Shown here one piece after another: positions 1-6,728 of a stretch of DNA of 9,794 nt (the first letter of the stretch is position 1; each line of letters begins with the position of its first letter). A program made the position numbers and the translations under genes. This DNA comes from Lachnospiraceae bacterium. Lineage in GTDB: Bacteria; Bacillota; Clostridia; Lachnospirales; Lachnospiraceae. The DNA lies in NCBI GenBank assembly GCA_017964745.1, contig JAGCRJ010000265.1, positions 1 to 9,794 on the forward strand, written 5' to 3'. The notes under the pieces are model-generated. The model saw nothing but the letters and a program-made list of their open reading frames with translations, searched no databases and had not been told where the DNA came from.

Positions 1-1217
1 CCGGAAAGCTTCATAAGGAACGAACCGAGTTCATCCTCATAGTGGTCTCCCGAATCCTCAAGCTCCGAGATCTCCTCATATTCCTTGTCCGAGTATCTTC
101 CGACAAGATGCATTGACTCGAGAACGGCCTGATGTGCTTCCTCAGCCATACGTGAGATGGCAAGGCGGCTCTGCTCGATCGCAAGTGAAGGGTGTCTTAT
201 GAAACGGTCATTGAGCGATATCTCATCGCGTGACTTATTGTTCTTTTCGGGAATGATGAGACATACAAGTGCCTCCAGAATATCCAGGAACGGGAAAAGA
301 AGAATGATCATGCACATTCTGAGAACGGTGTTAACTATGGCCACTCTTACGGGATTCATGGCAACTCCCTCGAACGGGAAGACAAATACCGCATCCGCTA
401 TATAGTACAGCGATGCGCACGTCATAACACCCAGGATACATGAAACAAGATAACTGAGAGCGGTTCTCTTGCCGCCCGTATTGGTTCCGAGAGCGGCGAT
501 CATAACGGGAAGAGCCGCACCGATTGAAATACCCATAAGAAGGGGAAGTGCATTATCGAAGACGATCGCACCGGTCACGGAAAGAGCCTGCACGATACCT
601 ACCGCAGCGGATGCGGACTGGAGCAGAACGGAGATCATTATTCCGACTAAGATACCGAAAAGGGGATTACGGAGAGTTGAAAGAAGCTGGTCGAACCATG
701 CCTGTTCCTTTAGACCGCCTACGGAACCGCTCATCGCACTCATACCGAACATGAGGATCGCAAAACCCATCATGATATCGCCTATGTGACGGCGTCCCTT
801 GTCCTTACAGAACAGTCTGAGAAAAATACCGATTATGGCAACCACACCGGTAAGGGTGGAGGTTGAAAGAAGGCTGCTGACTCCGCCGGCTCCCTCGATA
901 TAGCTCAGGCAGATGACCCAGCCCGTTATGCTCGTTCCGAGTATCGCACCCAGGATCACGGGGATGGCCTGCTTAACCTTCATCATACCGGAGTTTACAA
1001 AGCCCATGACTATGACAGATGTGGCGGATGAAGACTGTATGACCGTGGTAACACCGCCTCCGAGAACAAGGCCCTTAATGGGTGTATCGGTCAGTTTAAA
1101 TAAAACCGGTTCGAGTTTGTTGCCTGATGTAGCTTTTAATCCGTCGCCCATGAGTGTCATTCCGAAAAGGAAAAGGGCGATTCCCGAAAAAAGGGAAATG
1201 ATATCTGAAATAGTCAT
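1..1217 (-). CDS. Na/Pi cotransporter family protein with PhoU-like tail (3' end outside window)
   Basis: This is a membrane transporter of the Na+/phosphate cotransporter family (NptA/YjbB type), predicted to couple phosphate movement to sodium. About 405 residues are visible before the edge. The start ATG has a clear GGAGG seven bases upstream. The protein begins MTISDIISLFSGIALFLFGM. It carries the two inverted repeats typical of the family, each with a QS-rich signature: QSSSAT at residues 61-66 and QSASAA at 200-205, both within glycine-rich hydrophobic segments. Several further hydrophobic helices follow to about residue 325. The remainder is charged and helical (for example SRLAISRMAEEAHQAV), as expected for the cytoplasmic PhoU-like domain found in bacterial members. 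The usual length of 540-600 residues implies that 130-200 residues lie beyond position 1. It stands apart from the upstream cassette, with a terminator and its own putative promoter between them. Direct phosphate specificity is family inference only. Confidence 0.93.
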   Translation of the reverse strand, partial: MTISDIISLFSGIALFLFGMTLMGDGLKATSGNKLEPVLFKLTDTPIKGLVLGGGVTTVIQSSSATSVIVMGFVNSGMMKVKQAIPVILGAILGTSITGWVICLSYIEGAGGVSSLLSTSTLTGVVAIIGIFLRLFCKDKGRRHIGDIMMGFAILMFGMSAMSGSVGGLKEQAWFDQLLSTLRNPLFGILVGIMISVLLQSASAAVGIVQALSVTGAIVFDNALPLLMGISIGAALPVMIAALGTNTGGKRTALSYLVSCILGVMTCASLYYIADAVFVFPFEGVAMNPVRVAIVNTVLRMCMIILLFPFLDILEALVCLIIPEKNNKSRDEISLNDRFIRHPSLAIEQSRLAISRMAEEAHQAVLESMHLVGRYSDKEYEEISELEDSGDHYEDELGSFLMKLS

Positions 1218-1240
1218 CTTAACGCCTCCATACAGATATC

Positions 1241-1268
1241 ATTTTACCATCAGAAGATTAAATCTAAA
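1241..1268 (-). promoter_or_regulatory. Putative promoter of the Na/Pi cotransporter gene
   Basis: On the minus strand, TTTAGA (1268-1263) is followed after 16 bases by TAAAAT (1246-1241). A TG one base before the -10 box makes it an extended -10. The predicted start of transcription is around 1234, giving a short leader of about 17 bases that contains the GGAGG. The -10 matches the sigma-A consensus at five of six positions and the -35 at four. The promoter lies directly downstream of the preceding terminator, which is where an independent promoter would be needed. Confidence 0.45.
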
Positions 1269-1289
1269 GACATTTCAATGTTAAATCTA
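1258..1289. repeat. Direct 9-bp repeat overlapping the putative -35 box
   Basis: TTAAATCTA occurs at 1258-1266 and again at 1281-1289, 23 bases start to start, or roughly two helical turns. On the coding strand of the Na/Pi gene this reads TAGATTTAA twice, and the proximal copy overlaps the putative -35 box. The spacing and position fit a binding site for a dimeric regulator. The sequence is AT-rich, so chance recurrence is possible. Confidence 0.4.
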
Positions 1290-1293
1290 TGTT

Positions 1294-1316
1294 AAAAAAG
1301 GGCCTCAGCCCTTTTT
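1294..1316 (-). terminator. Intrinsic terminator of the serine hydrolase/LytTR/DUF3021 cassette
   Basis: Read on the minus strand, AAAAAGGGC pairs perfectly with GCCCTTTTT (9 bp) around a four-base loop, and six T residues (1299-1294) follow the GC core. The hairpin begins inside the last codons of the DUF3021 gene, and the TGA stop (1307-1305) sits in the loop. The A and T arms make it symmetric, so it could also work on the plus strand, but no plus-strand gene reads into it. Confidence 0.85.
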
Positions 1317-1694
1317 CTTTCTGATCCCGGAATTAATATATTCGATATCTCTTTTGATCTTAAAGGCATCTATAAAGTATGCGAGCACTATGACTATGCC
1401 CACATATATGAATGCCATCCAGAAATTGGACCTGTAGAACCATCCCACTATGAAACCGAAAAGCATTACCGCCGCCGTGGCTGCGATATACTTGACCGCA
1501 TAGCTTCCGATCACCGGCAGAGAGGTGTATTCATCCAGGAAATAATTGCCGAGTGAAATGACAAACGACAGCGCAAAGAGCTCGAGCACGAGCCTGATCT
1601 CATCGGTCACGCCGACCCAGACGATCGATATGACAAATACGCTCAGCACCGCCAGGGCAAACAATATGCAGGTATCTCTGAATACTTTCTTCAT
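1305..1694 (-). CDS. DUF3021 family four-helix membrane protein
   Basis: This 129-residue integral membrane protein belongs to the DUF3021 group, recognised from its size, four-helix layout and position next to a stand-alone LytTR gene. Hydrophobic segments lie at about residues 9-28, 36-53, 65-86 and 91-110. Between the second and third is the acidic DEYTSLP stretch, and the C-terminus is short, basic and probably cytoplasmic (KIKRDIEYINSGIRKKKG). Its ATG overlaps the stop of the LytTR gene as ATGA, with GAGGG just upstream inside the end of that gene, so the two are translationally coupled. In streptococcal LytTR regulatory systems such as HdrRM and BrsRM, the membrane partner restrains its LytTR regulator. 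A similar inhibitor or sensor role is plausible here but is inference. No enzymatic motif is visible. Confidence 0.85.
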   Translation of the reverse strand: MKKVFRDTCILFALAVLSVFVISIVWVGVTDEIRLVLELFALSFVISLGNYFLDEYTSLPVIGSYAVKYIAATAAVMLFGFIVGWFYRSNFWMAFIYVGIVIVLAYFIDAFKIKRDIEYINSGIRKKKG

Positions 1695-2134
1695 AATCCC
1701 TCGTTCCTGAATATCCTCTTGATATCGGGAAGATACTTTCTCGACACTATCAGCTTCTCATCGTTATCCATCACGGCTTCGAGATGACTGTTGCGTATCT
1801 GCCTTATCTCCTTCAGATGATCCGTGTTCATGATACAGGTTCTTGAAATGCGTACGAGTGCGGTATCTTCTATCCGGCTTTCGATATCGGACATCGAACC
1901 GTCAAACCTGTAAACATCCCCTTCCGTATATATGAAAAGCTTTCTTTCCACATTCTCTATATAGTAGACATCGGATATGCCTATGCTGACGGATCCTTCT
2001 TCCGTCTTTCCGACAAAAGAAATATCCATCCTGCCGATCTTTCTGACCAAAGACTCGACGGAGTCATTCCATTCCGGATATTCGATTATGACCGTCAGCG
2101 GCTGACCTTCAACCTGTCTTTTTTCGATTCTCAT
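1691..2134 (-). CDS. Stand-alone LytTR DNA-binding transcriptional regulator
   Basis: This 147-residue protein has a C-terminal LytTR domain (about residues 45-145) and no receiver domain. Recognisable family elements are the beta-strand segment SDVYYIENVERKLFIYT (about 55-70), the central LVRISRTCIMN (93-102) and the closing VSRKYLPDIKRIF (130-142). LytTR domains insert into the major groove of paired direct repeats to control transcription. The first 40 residues resemble the short N-terminal extension common in regulators paired with DUF3021 proteins. It lacks the phosphoacceptor region of AgrA or LytR-type response regulators, so control probably comes from the adjacent membrane protein. 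Its start lies 26 bases inside the upstream serine hydrolase gene, with a modest GGGAAAG ahead of it, which suggests coupled translation. Targets are unknown; self-regulation of the cassette is common for such systems. Confidence 0.93.
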   Translation of the reverse strand: MRIEKRQVEGQPLTVIIEYPEWNDSVESLVRKIGRMDISFVGKTEEGSVSIGISDVYYIENVERKLFIYTEGDVYRFDGSMSDIESRIEDTALVRISRTCIMNTDHLKEIRQIRNSHLEAVMDNDEKLIVSRKYLPDIKRIFRNEGL

Positions 2135-3500
2135 TCTTTCCCGATCTGATAAAACTGAATAAACTTACGGGCACATTTACCGCAAGGATGATAAGTCCTC
2201 CGGCAAAGCTGAGCGGTGCCCAGGTAAATGCGATCTCACGAAGACCCGCTCCGAAGATAAGCGGCATCGTAATACATACGGACAAAAGAAGGACAAGGGA
2301 TACCGTACCGATCGCGATAACAATGCCTTTTCTCTTAATGAATATTATAACCGAAAGCATCAGGATACCGAATACCGAAAGTGCGGTAAACACAATATCA
2401 AATACGGTCCATACATCCGCGGCGATCTTACCGGGGTTGCCTCCCGTGGCAAAGGTAAATACCGAATTGCAAAGACTGTCCGTTGATGCCGCAACATTCA
2501 TATCGGTCAGTACACAGACTCCCGTCATCTCCTTTTCGGAGAAGACTATTCTCGAGGAATAATTCGGAGTTCCTCCGGAGTGACCGTAAACCTCATCCGG
2601 AAAAAGTTCCCATCCCGAGTAATAATCGCCCTCTTCATTGAGTGAATTCTTTGTCTGCGTTATCAGTTCCCTGTATTCTTCGGGGATATTCGCGCATCCC
2701 ATCCAGATCTGAAGCCATCTTGCCATATCGCGGACATTTGAATAAAAGTAGCCTGCGGGGATCCTTCCTTCATAAACAGGGATCTCATATTCAAATGCCA
2801 GGCGGTATCCGGGTCTCGAACCGGGAACGATCCTTTCTTCCGTCTGCGGCTTGCCCACATATGTATCGTTCAGTCCGAGAGGATGAAGGATCTCATCGTA
2901 CATATAATCCGCAAACGATCCACCCGTAACTTCTTCGATGACAGCACCGAGAAGATCGTAATTTACATTCGAGTAAGCGTATTCCTCACCGGGCTTTGAT
3001 GCCAGTTCCCGTCCGGAAATGCTCATGACCCAGTCGCTCAGAGTCATATCCTTTCCGGCACTCGGATAAACGCTCTCCGCATTGCTGTATCCGCTCGTCT
3101 GCGAAAGGAGGTGCTCTACCGTTATCTGCGCCGGCGCATCATCATAATACGCCTCAAATCCCGGAAGCAGATCCGAGATATTATCATCATAAGAGATCCT
3201 GCCCTCGCTTATAAGCTTTAATGCGGCAAGTCCCGTGAAAGCCTTCGTCATCGAACCGATCTGATAAAGACCGTCGCTGTCACCGTCAATCATGACCTCT
3301 TCCGATGTCACGACAGCGACACTGACTGCGCCGCACTTTGTCTCATCGCGGAAGGTTTTGATATATTCCGGTATTTCATTCCCGGTCATGCCGGCATGAT
3401 CATCCGGATCTGCAGCGTTGTCCGCTGCACATACGCCGAAGCTGTACGCAAGCAATGTTACCAGCATAAGTATCAGGGCTGTGATCTTTGTTTTCTTCAT
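2109..3500 (-). CDS. Secreted, membrane-anchored serine hydrolase (class C beta-lactamase/PBP-like fold)
   Basis: This 463-residue protein has a class C beta-lactamase/penicillin-binding-like domain. An N-terminal signal peptide (residues 1 to about 26, MKKTKI then a hydrophobic core ending GVCA) precedes it. The catalytic motifs are all present: S83-M-T-K86 for the nucleophile and general base, Y176-S-N178, and H307-S-G309 in place of KTG. The segment ITVEHLLSQTSGYSN (126-140) is typical of the family. Three hydrophobic helices follow (about 366-388, 391-416 and 429-451), so the catalytic domain should sit outside the membrane, held by a C-terminal anchor. Such proteins act on peptidoglycan stem peptides, D-amino-acid esters or other envelope substrates. 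True beta-lactamase activity is not implied. The start was chosen because AAAGGAG lies six bases upstream; an in-frame ATG seven codons earlier (3521) would place that site inside the gene. The 3' end overlaps the LytTR gene. Confidence 0.92.
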   Translation of the reverse strand: MKKTKITALILMLVTLLAYSFGVCAADNAADPDDHAGMTGNEIPEYIKTFRDETKCGAVSVAVVTSEEVMIDGDSDGLYQIGSMTKAFTGLAALKLISEGRISYDDNISDLLPGFEAYYDDAPAQITVEHLLSQTSGYSNAESVYPSAGKDMTLSDWVMSISGRELASKPGEEYAYSNVNYDLLGAVIEEVTGGSFADYMYDEILHPLGLNDTYVGKPQTEERIVPGSRPGYRLAFEYEIPVYEGRIPAGYFYSNVRDMARWLQIWMGCANIPEEYRELITQTKNSLNEEGDYYSGWELFPDEVYGHSGGTPNYSSRIVFSEKEMTGVCVLTDMNVAASTDSLCNSVFTFATGGNPGKIAADVWTVFDIVFTALSVFGILMLSVIIFIKRKGIVIAIGTVSLVLLLSVCITMPLIFGAGLREIAFTWAPLSFAGGLIILAVNVPVSLFSFIRSGKNENRKKTG

Positions 3501-3506
3501 AACGTT

Positions 3507-3513
3507 CTCCTTT
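3507..3513 (-). promoter_or_regulatory. Ribosome binding site fixing the serine hydrolase start
   Basis: AAAGGAG on the minus strand lies six bases before the ATG at 3500. It falls within the codons that would follow the alternative ATG at 3521, which has no comparable site. The protein started at 3500 also begins with a canonical signal peptide (MKKTK), supporting this choice. Confidence 0.8.
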
Positions 3514-3574
3514 TTCATCATCTGTATCCGATGATAACGGAGTCATCATGAAGCTTCCACAGCTGCAGGCAGAT

Positions 3575-3631
3575 GTTGCAAATTCACCTGCCCGAAATGC
3601 AACCGGATCTTTCCTTTTTATCCGTATCCGG
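3575..3631. repeat. Two adjacent inverted repeats between the VOC and serine hydrolase genes
   Basis: GTTGCA (3575-3580) is inverted as TGCAAC (3598-3603) around 17 bases. CCGGAT (3603-3608) is inverted as ATCCGG (3626-3631), also around 17 bases. The two share one base. Neither is followed by a T-run on the minus strand, so they do not look like intrinsic terminators. They lie 75-130 bases ahead of the serine hydrolase start and could be operator half-sites, weak transcript hairpins or chance. No convincing sigma-A promoter was seen in this 132-base gap. Confidence 0.3.
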
Positions 3632-3632
3632 C

Positions 3633-4016
3633 TCAGGCTGTGATCTCGATACGGTTTCCCTCGACTGCAACGATACAGGATTCATAGTAACCGTCACCGG
3701 TGGTCCTGGGTCCTCTTAAAACCTCATATCCCGCACGCTTAAGCTCTTTTGTCAGTTCATCGACTCTTTCCCTGCTTCCGACAGAAAACGCAAGGTGATC
3801 GTAACCCGTGCGTTCCTTTTCCTTATCGTCATCGGCCACGCCCGGCTTGGTCATGATCTCAAGTCTTGCACCGTCATCAAAGGTAATGAAATGCGATCTG
3901 AATTCTTCTTTTGGGTTGTAGTAGCCCTCATCGGATATTCCGCCAAGGAATCTCACGAAAAAATCCCTTGCTTTCTCAAGATCGTTAACAAATAATGCTA
4001 TGTGTTCAATAACCAT
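3633..4016 (-). CDS. VOC superfamily (glyoxalase/bleomycin-resistance fold) metalloprotein
   Basis: This 127-residue protein has two beta-alpha-beta-beta-beta modules of the vicinal oxygen chelate fold. It starts MVIEHIALFVNDLEKARDFF, a typical first strand and helix, and the second module starts at GYDHLAFSV. The four expected metal ligands are all present in the glyoxalase I arrangement: H5, E53 (RLEIM), H74 (DHLAF) and E124 (RIEIT). A metal-dependent lyase, isomerase or thiol transferase activity is therefore possible. Residues alone do not separate a glyoxalase from fosfomycin-resistance-type or other VOC enzymes, so no gene symbol is given. The length matches single-domain family members. 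AGGAG lies five bases ahead of the start. The gene appears to be transcribed from its own promoter and could continue into the serine hydrolase cassette, since no terminator separates them. Confidence 0.9.
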   Translation of the reverse strand: MVIEHIALFVNDLEKARDFFVRFLGGISDEGYYNPKEEFRSHFITFDDGARLEIMTKPGVADDDKEKERTGYDHLAFSVGSRERVDELTKELKRAGYEVLRGPRTTGDGYYESCIVAVEGNRIEITA

Positions 4017-4060
4017 ATGCTCTCCTGAATCTCTGATACATATAATTCTTACAACTGTTT

Positions 4061-4066
4061 ATTATA
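4061..4066 (-). promoter_or_regulatory. Putative -10 box for the VOC gene
   Basis: A perfect TATAAT lies on the minus strand 45 bases before the VOC start codon, giving a leader of about 38 bases. The matching -35 region would fall inside the terminator stem just upstream and is poor (about GTTATT at 17-base spacing). An activator or a weak promoter is therefore possible. Its position immediately after a strong terminator supports a new transcription unit here. Confidence 0.45.
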
Positions 4067-4076
4067 CCCTAAAATC

Positions 4077-4113
4077 AAAAAGGAATAACGCCTTGACCGG
4101 CGTTATTCCTTTT
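4077..4113 (-). terminator. Strong intrinsic terminator after the ABC exporter/TIM barrel operon
   Basis: The arms 4113-4099 and 4092-4078 form a perfect 15-bp stem around a six-base loop. A GC-rich core (GGCG/CGCC) sits nearest the loop and a T-run follows on the minus strand. It begins 17 bases after the stop of the TIM barrel gene and is the clearest terminator in the window. On the plus strand it also ends in TTTT, so it may be bidirectional. Confidence 0.92.
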
Positions 4114-4129
4114 ATAAATTCAGAAACGA

Positions 4130-4954
4130 TCACGTTAAGTGTTCCCGGATGAATCTGACTTCTTCGTTGATCATATCCGTATCAACGGATCCCGAAGCGT
4201 CAAATGCCGTAGATTCAAGAGTATATGTACCGCAATACCCTGTCTTTCCGACAAAGGAGAAAAACTTTTCGAAATCGATATGGCCCTTTCCTATCGGAAG
4301 CGTTTTAAGATTGGCCCAATCCTTCAAACCGCCGCCATAATCATTCACATGGTAATGACATATATGACCGTCTTTCCACAGATATTCATTCTCACTTTCA
4401 TAAAGCTGATCAAGCTGACCGTGAAAAGCCGCCATTTTGGTATCAAACACAAAATGCATCTGAGGATACACTTCCAGCAGCTCTGTCCATCTGCTGTGAG
4501 GATCCTTTGTATTGCACACGACATTCTCAACAAGAAGATCCACCCCGGCCGAACTGCTGATATTCAGCAATTCACCATATGCCCTGATATTGTTGTCAAA
4601 ATTCTTATCGGATGTGATCCCGTCCCATAAATGTACAACTATTTTCTCCGCCCCCAACCGGGCAGCCATGTCACAGTTAAGTCTGAATCTTTCAAATGCA
4701 TCCTTCAGTTCATCCGGGCCGCCTTTGCTTATATTTTCGCCGATGCTCTTCTGTGCATGATAAACCGGGATCCGGAGCCCCGCAGCTGTGATCATGTTCA
4801 CAATGTCATCGATCCTGTCATACCAGTCCGAGTACATCATGAATTCAAAGCCGTCACATTTGAGTTTCTCCGACAATGGCTTTAATAAATTGTAATCTCT
4901 TCCGTTCGGCTTGCCGATCAGGGCTCCCGTCGAACACAAAATCATATTCTTCAT
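4130..4954 (-). CDS. Sugar phosphate isomerase/epimerase family TIM barrel protein
   Basis: This 274-residue protein belongs to the AP-endonuclease-2-like TIM barrel family, whose members include xylose isomerase-like, myo-inosose dehydratase, hydroxypyruvate isomerase and endonuclease IV-type enzymes. Metal and substrate residues fall at the ends of successive strands: E37 (DGFEFM), H66 (PVYHA), H108 (VVHLW), E143 (LLVENV), D171 (FVFDTK), H202 (YHVND) and E247 (TLEST). The late motif LPIGKGHIDFEKFF (219-232) is typical of the isomerase/epimerase branch. A divalent metal-dependent sugar isomerisation or epimerisation in the cytoplasm is the likely chemistry, but the substrate cannot be named. 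It starts 10 bases after the second ABC gene, with only a distant AAGGA overlapping that gene's stop, so translation may depend on coupling. It lies directly before the operon terminator. Whether it works with the exporter or merely shares the transcript is unknown. Confidence 0.88.
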   Translation of the reverse strand: MKNMILCSTGALIGKPNGRDYNLLKPLSEKLKCDGFEFMMYSDWYDRIDDIVNMITAAGLRIPVYHAQKSIGENISKGGPDELKDAFERFRLNCDMAARLGAEKIVVHLWDGITSDKNFDNNIRAYGELLNISSSAGVDLLVENVVCNTKDPHSRWTELLEVYPQMHFVFDTKMAAFHGQLDQLYESENEYLWKDGHICHYHVNDYGGGLKDWANLKTLPIGKGHIDFEKFFSFVGKTGYCGTYTLESTAFDASGSVDTDMINEEVRFIREHLT

Positions 4955-4964
4955 TTAAAATTTT

Positions 4965-6728
4965 TTAATCCTTGTAATACTTTGCCTGGGCTTCGAACAT
5001 CTCAGCATATATTCCGCCTTCAATCTTTTCGAGCTCGGCATGCGTTCCGTATTCGGCAATATGTCCGTCTGCAAACACCGCTATCTTATCGCAGAACTGA
5101 CAGCTGGAAAGCCTGTGCGAAATATAGAAAGCGGATTTTCCTCCGACCAGAGAATTGAACTGCTTATATATCTCATATTCCGCAACAGGATCGAGTGCCG
5201 CGGTAGGCTCATCCAGGATAACAACCGGAGCATCCTTGTACAGTGCCCTGGCGATCGCCAGTTTCTGCTGTTCTCCTCCCGAAGGCTCTACACCTTCCTC
5301 GTCAAAGAACTTAAAGATGCCGGTGTCCGTTCCTTTGTCAAGACCCTCAACAAAATCGTGCAGTCCGACTCTGTCGGTAAGTGCGGTAACATCCGCCTCA
5401 TCTTCGCCGAAAGTTATGTTTTCCTTTACCGAAAACGCAAACAGTTTGAAATCCTGGAATACGGGGGCAAACTGTTCCATATACTGAATATAATCGTACT
5501 CTTTTATATTGATGCCGTCCACGAGTATCTCTCCCTCAGTGGGATCGTACAATCTGCAGAGCAGCTTGATAAACGTCGTTTTTCCCGCCCCGTTAAGTCC
5601 TACGATGGAAAGATGCTCTCCGGGAACGATCTTTATGCTCACATCATCAAGCACCTTGCGATCCGTTTTGGGATAGGTGAATGAAACATGTCTGAATTCT
5701 ATCTCATGGGGTTTCTTTTCTATCGGACGCGTTCCCTTGGACAGTGCCTCGGGATAATCCATGAATATAACATACTCATAAGCGTAATTGCAGCGCTTTA
5801 TAAGCTCGGTCACATTCTGTACCATTCCGCCGATCGCGTTATCCAGCCCGCTCTCCGCAGCGATAAGCTGGGTGAATGTTCCTACACCGATCACCTTTCT
5901 TATCGCAAGAAGTGCTATGTAAAAATATGCGAATATGCTTCTTCCGAGATTCAGGAACTCACTTGCGAGGATAAAAGGAAAACTTGTATCTCCCTGCCAT
6001 CTCCAGTGCGAGTTGCTCTTATCGGTGTTCTCCTTCCAGGAATCGACCATCATTCCTTTCGCATCATAGAGTCTTATATCCTTGCCGTAGCGGGGATCGA
6101 CTATGTTCCATCCGAAATATCCGAACAGCCTGTTCACTTTGGAAAGCTTGCCAAAGGCCTCAATATTGATCTTGTTGCATTTCAAAACGAACATCGCATC
6201 GACAGCCGCATAGACGACCATTATCAGAAGAAGGATCGGTGCATATATTGCAAGTACGGTAATGTAACCGGCCGCTTTAATAAGATTTCCCACAAATCCG
6301 AAAAACTGGTCGGAGATACCGTTTACTCCGCCGGAATACCAGTCCATTCCGGTTCTGGCTTTTTCTATCTGCTCAAGTGCCTCTTTGTCTTCGGTAAGCT
6401 GGAAATCCAGCTCCATAACATGTCTTCCGATAAGGACATCAAAATATCTCTCGAGGCGGGTGCTGTACCTGTTGATATAGTTGGTGCACAGGTCGTTCAG
6501 AAGCTGGAAGACCACTTCAAGTCCGATAAGCAGCGCGGCAAGGGTGATAAGCCTGTTTACATCCCGATCTCCTGCGATCTCATCCACGATAAGAGGCGAT
6601 ATAAAGAGAGCAATGAACGGCATTCCCGTCGTAACAAGCATTCTTATAACCTTCAGCACAAAGAAGAACGGATACTTCCCTGCAGCGGTGCGGAATAATA
6701 CTTTTATGACAGTTTTGATCTTATGCAT
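4965..6728 (-). CDS. ABC exporter half-transporter, second subunit (permease-ATPase fusion)
   Basis: This 587-residue type IV ABC half-transporter has a membrane domain (about residues 1-325, hydrophobic helices including 27-48, 62-80 and 150-182). A nucleotide-binding domain (about 340-587) follows. ATPase motifs are Walker A GLNGAGKTT (377-385), Q-loop Q425, signature PSGGE (482-486), Walker B VVILDE (502-507) and switch H538. The signature has proline where leucine is usual, which may weaken the ATP site to which it contributes. The KDIRLYDAKG segment (216-225) is probably a cytoplasmic coupling element, since an equivalent KDIRLFN occurs in the partner. No N-terminal C39 peptidase domain is present. 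The start ATG overlaps the last eight bases of the partner gene (ATGCATAA) and has GGGGTGA upstream, so the subunits are likely made together as a heterodimer. The substrate is unknown; peptides, lipids and drugs are all exported by such pairs. Confidence 0.94.
   Translation of the reverse strand: MHKIKTVIKVLFRTAAGKYPFFFVLKVIRMLVTTGMPFIALFISPLIVDEIAGDRDVNRLITLAALLIGLEVVFQLLNDLCTNYINRYSTRLERYFDVLIGRHVMELDFQLTEDKEALEQIEKARTGMDWYSGGVNGISDQFFGFVGNLIKAAGYITVLAIYAPILLLIMVVYAAVDAMFVLKCNKINIEAFGKLSKVNRLFGYFGWNIVDPRYGKDIRLYDAKGMMVDSWKENTDKSNSHWRWQGDTSFPFILASEFLNLGRSIFAYFYIALLAIRKVIGVGTFTQLIAAESGLDNAIGGMVQNVTELIKRCNYAYEYVIFMDYPEALSKGTRPIEKKPHEIEFRHVSFTYPKTDRKVLDDVSIKIVPGEHLSIVGLNGAGKTTFIKLLCRLYDPTEGEILVDGINIKEYDYIQYMEQFAPVFQDFKLFAFSVKENITFGEDEADVTALTDRVGLHDFVEGLDKGTDTGIFKFFDEEGVEPSGGEQQKLAIARALYKDAPVVILDEPTAALDPVAEYEIYKQFNSLVGGKSAFYISHRLSSCQFCDKIAVFADGHIAEYGTHAELEKIEGGIYAEMFEAQAKYYKD

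Noticed and set aside
2109..3500. A true beta-lactamase resistance gene
   Set aside because: The fold and motifs are shared with many peptidases and esterases. HSG replaces KTG and a membrane tail is present, so antibiotic hydrolysis cannot be claimed.
3498..3540. Two CGTTAT elements upstream of the serine hydrolase as a possible LytTR autoregulatory site
   Set aside because: They are 35 bases apart rather than the roughly 21 expected for LytTR direct repeats. They match the known pattern only in the GTT core, and one overlaps the start codon.
3633..4016. Assignment as glyoxalase I (gloA) or a fosfomycin-resistance enzyme
   Set aside because: The four metal ligands fit glyoxalase I, but substrate-defining residues cannot be settled by eye, so only the superfamily is called.
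5688..6698. A 336-codon open frame on the plus strand
   Set aside because: It lies entirely antisense to the ABC second-subunit gene, which has intact domains throughout. The plus-strand product shows no recognisable domain or plausible start site.
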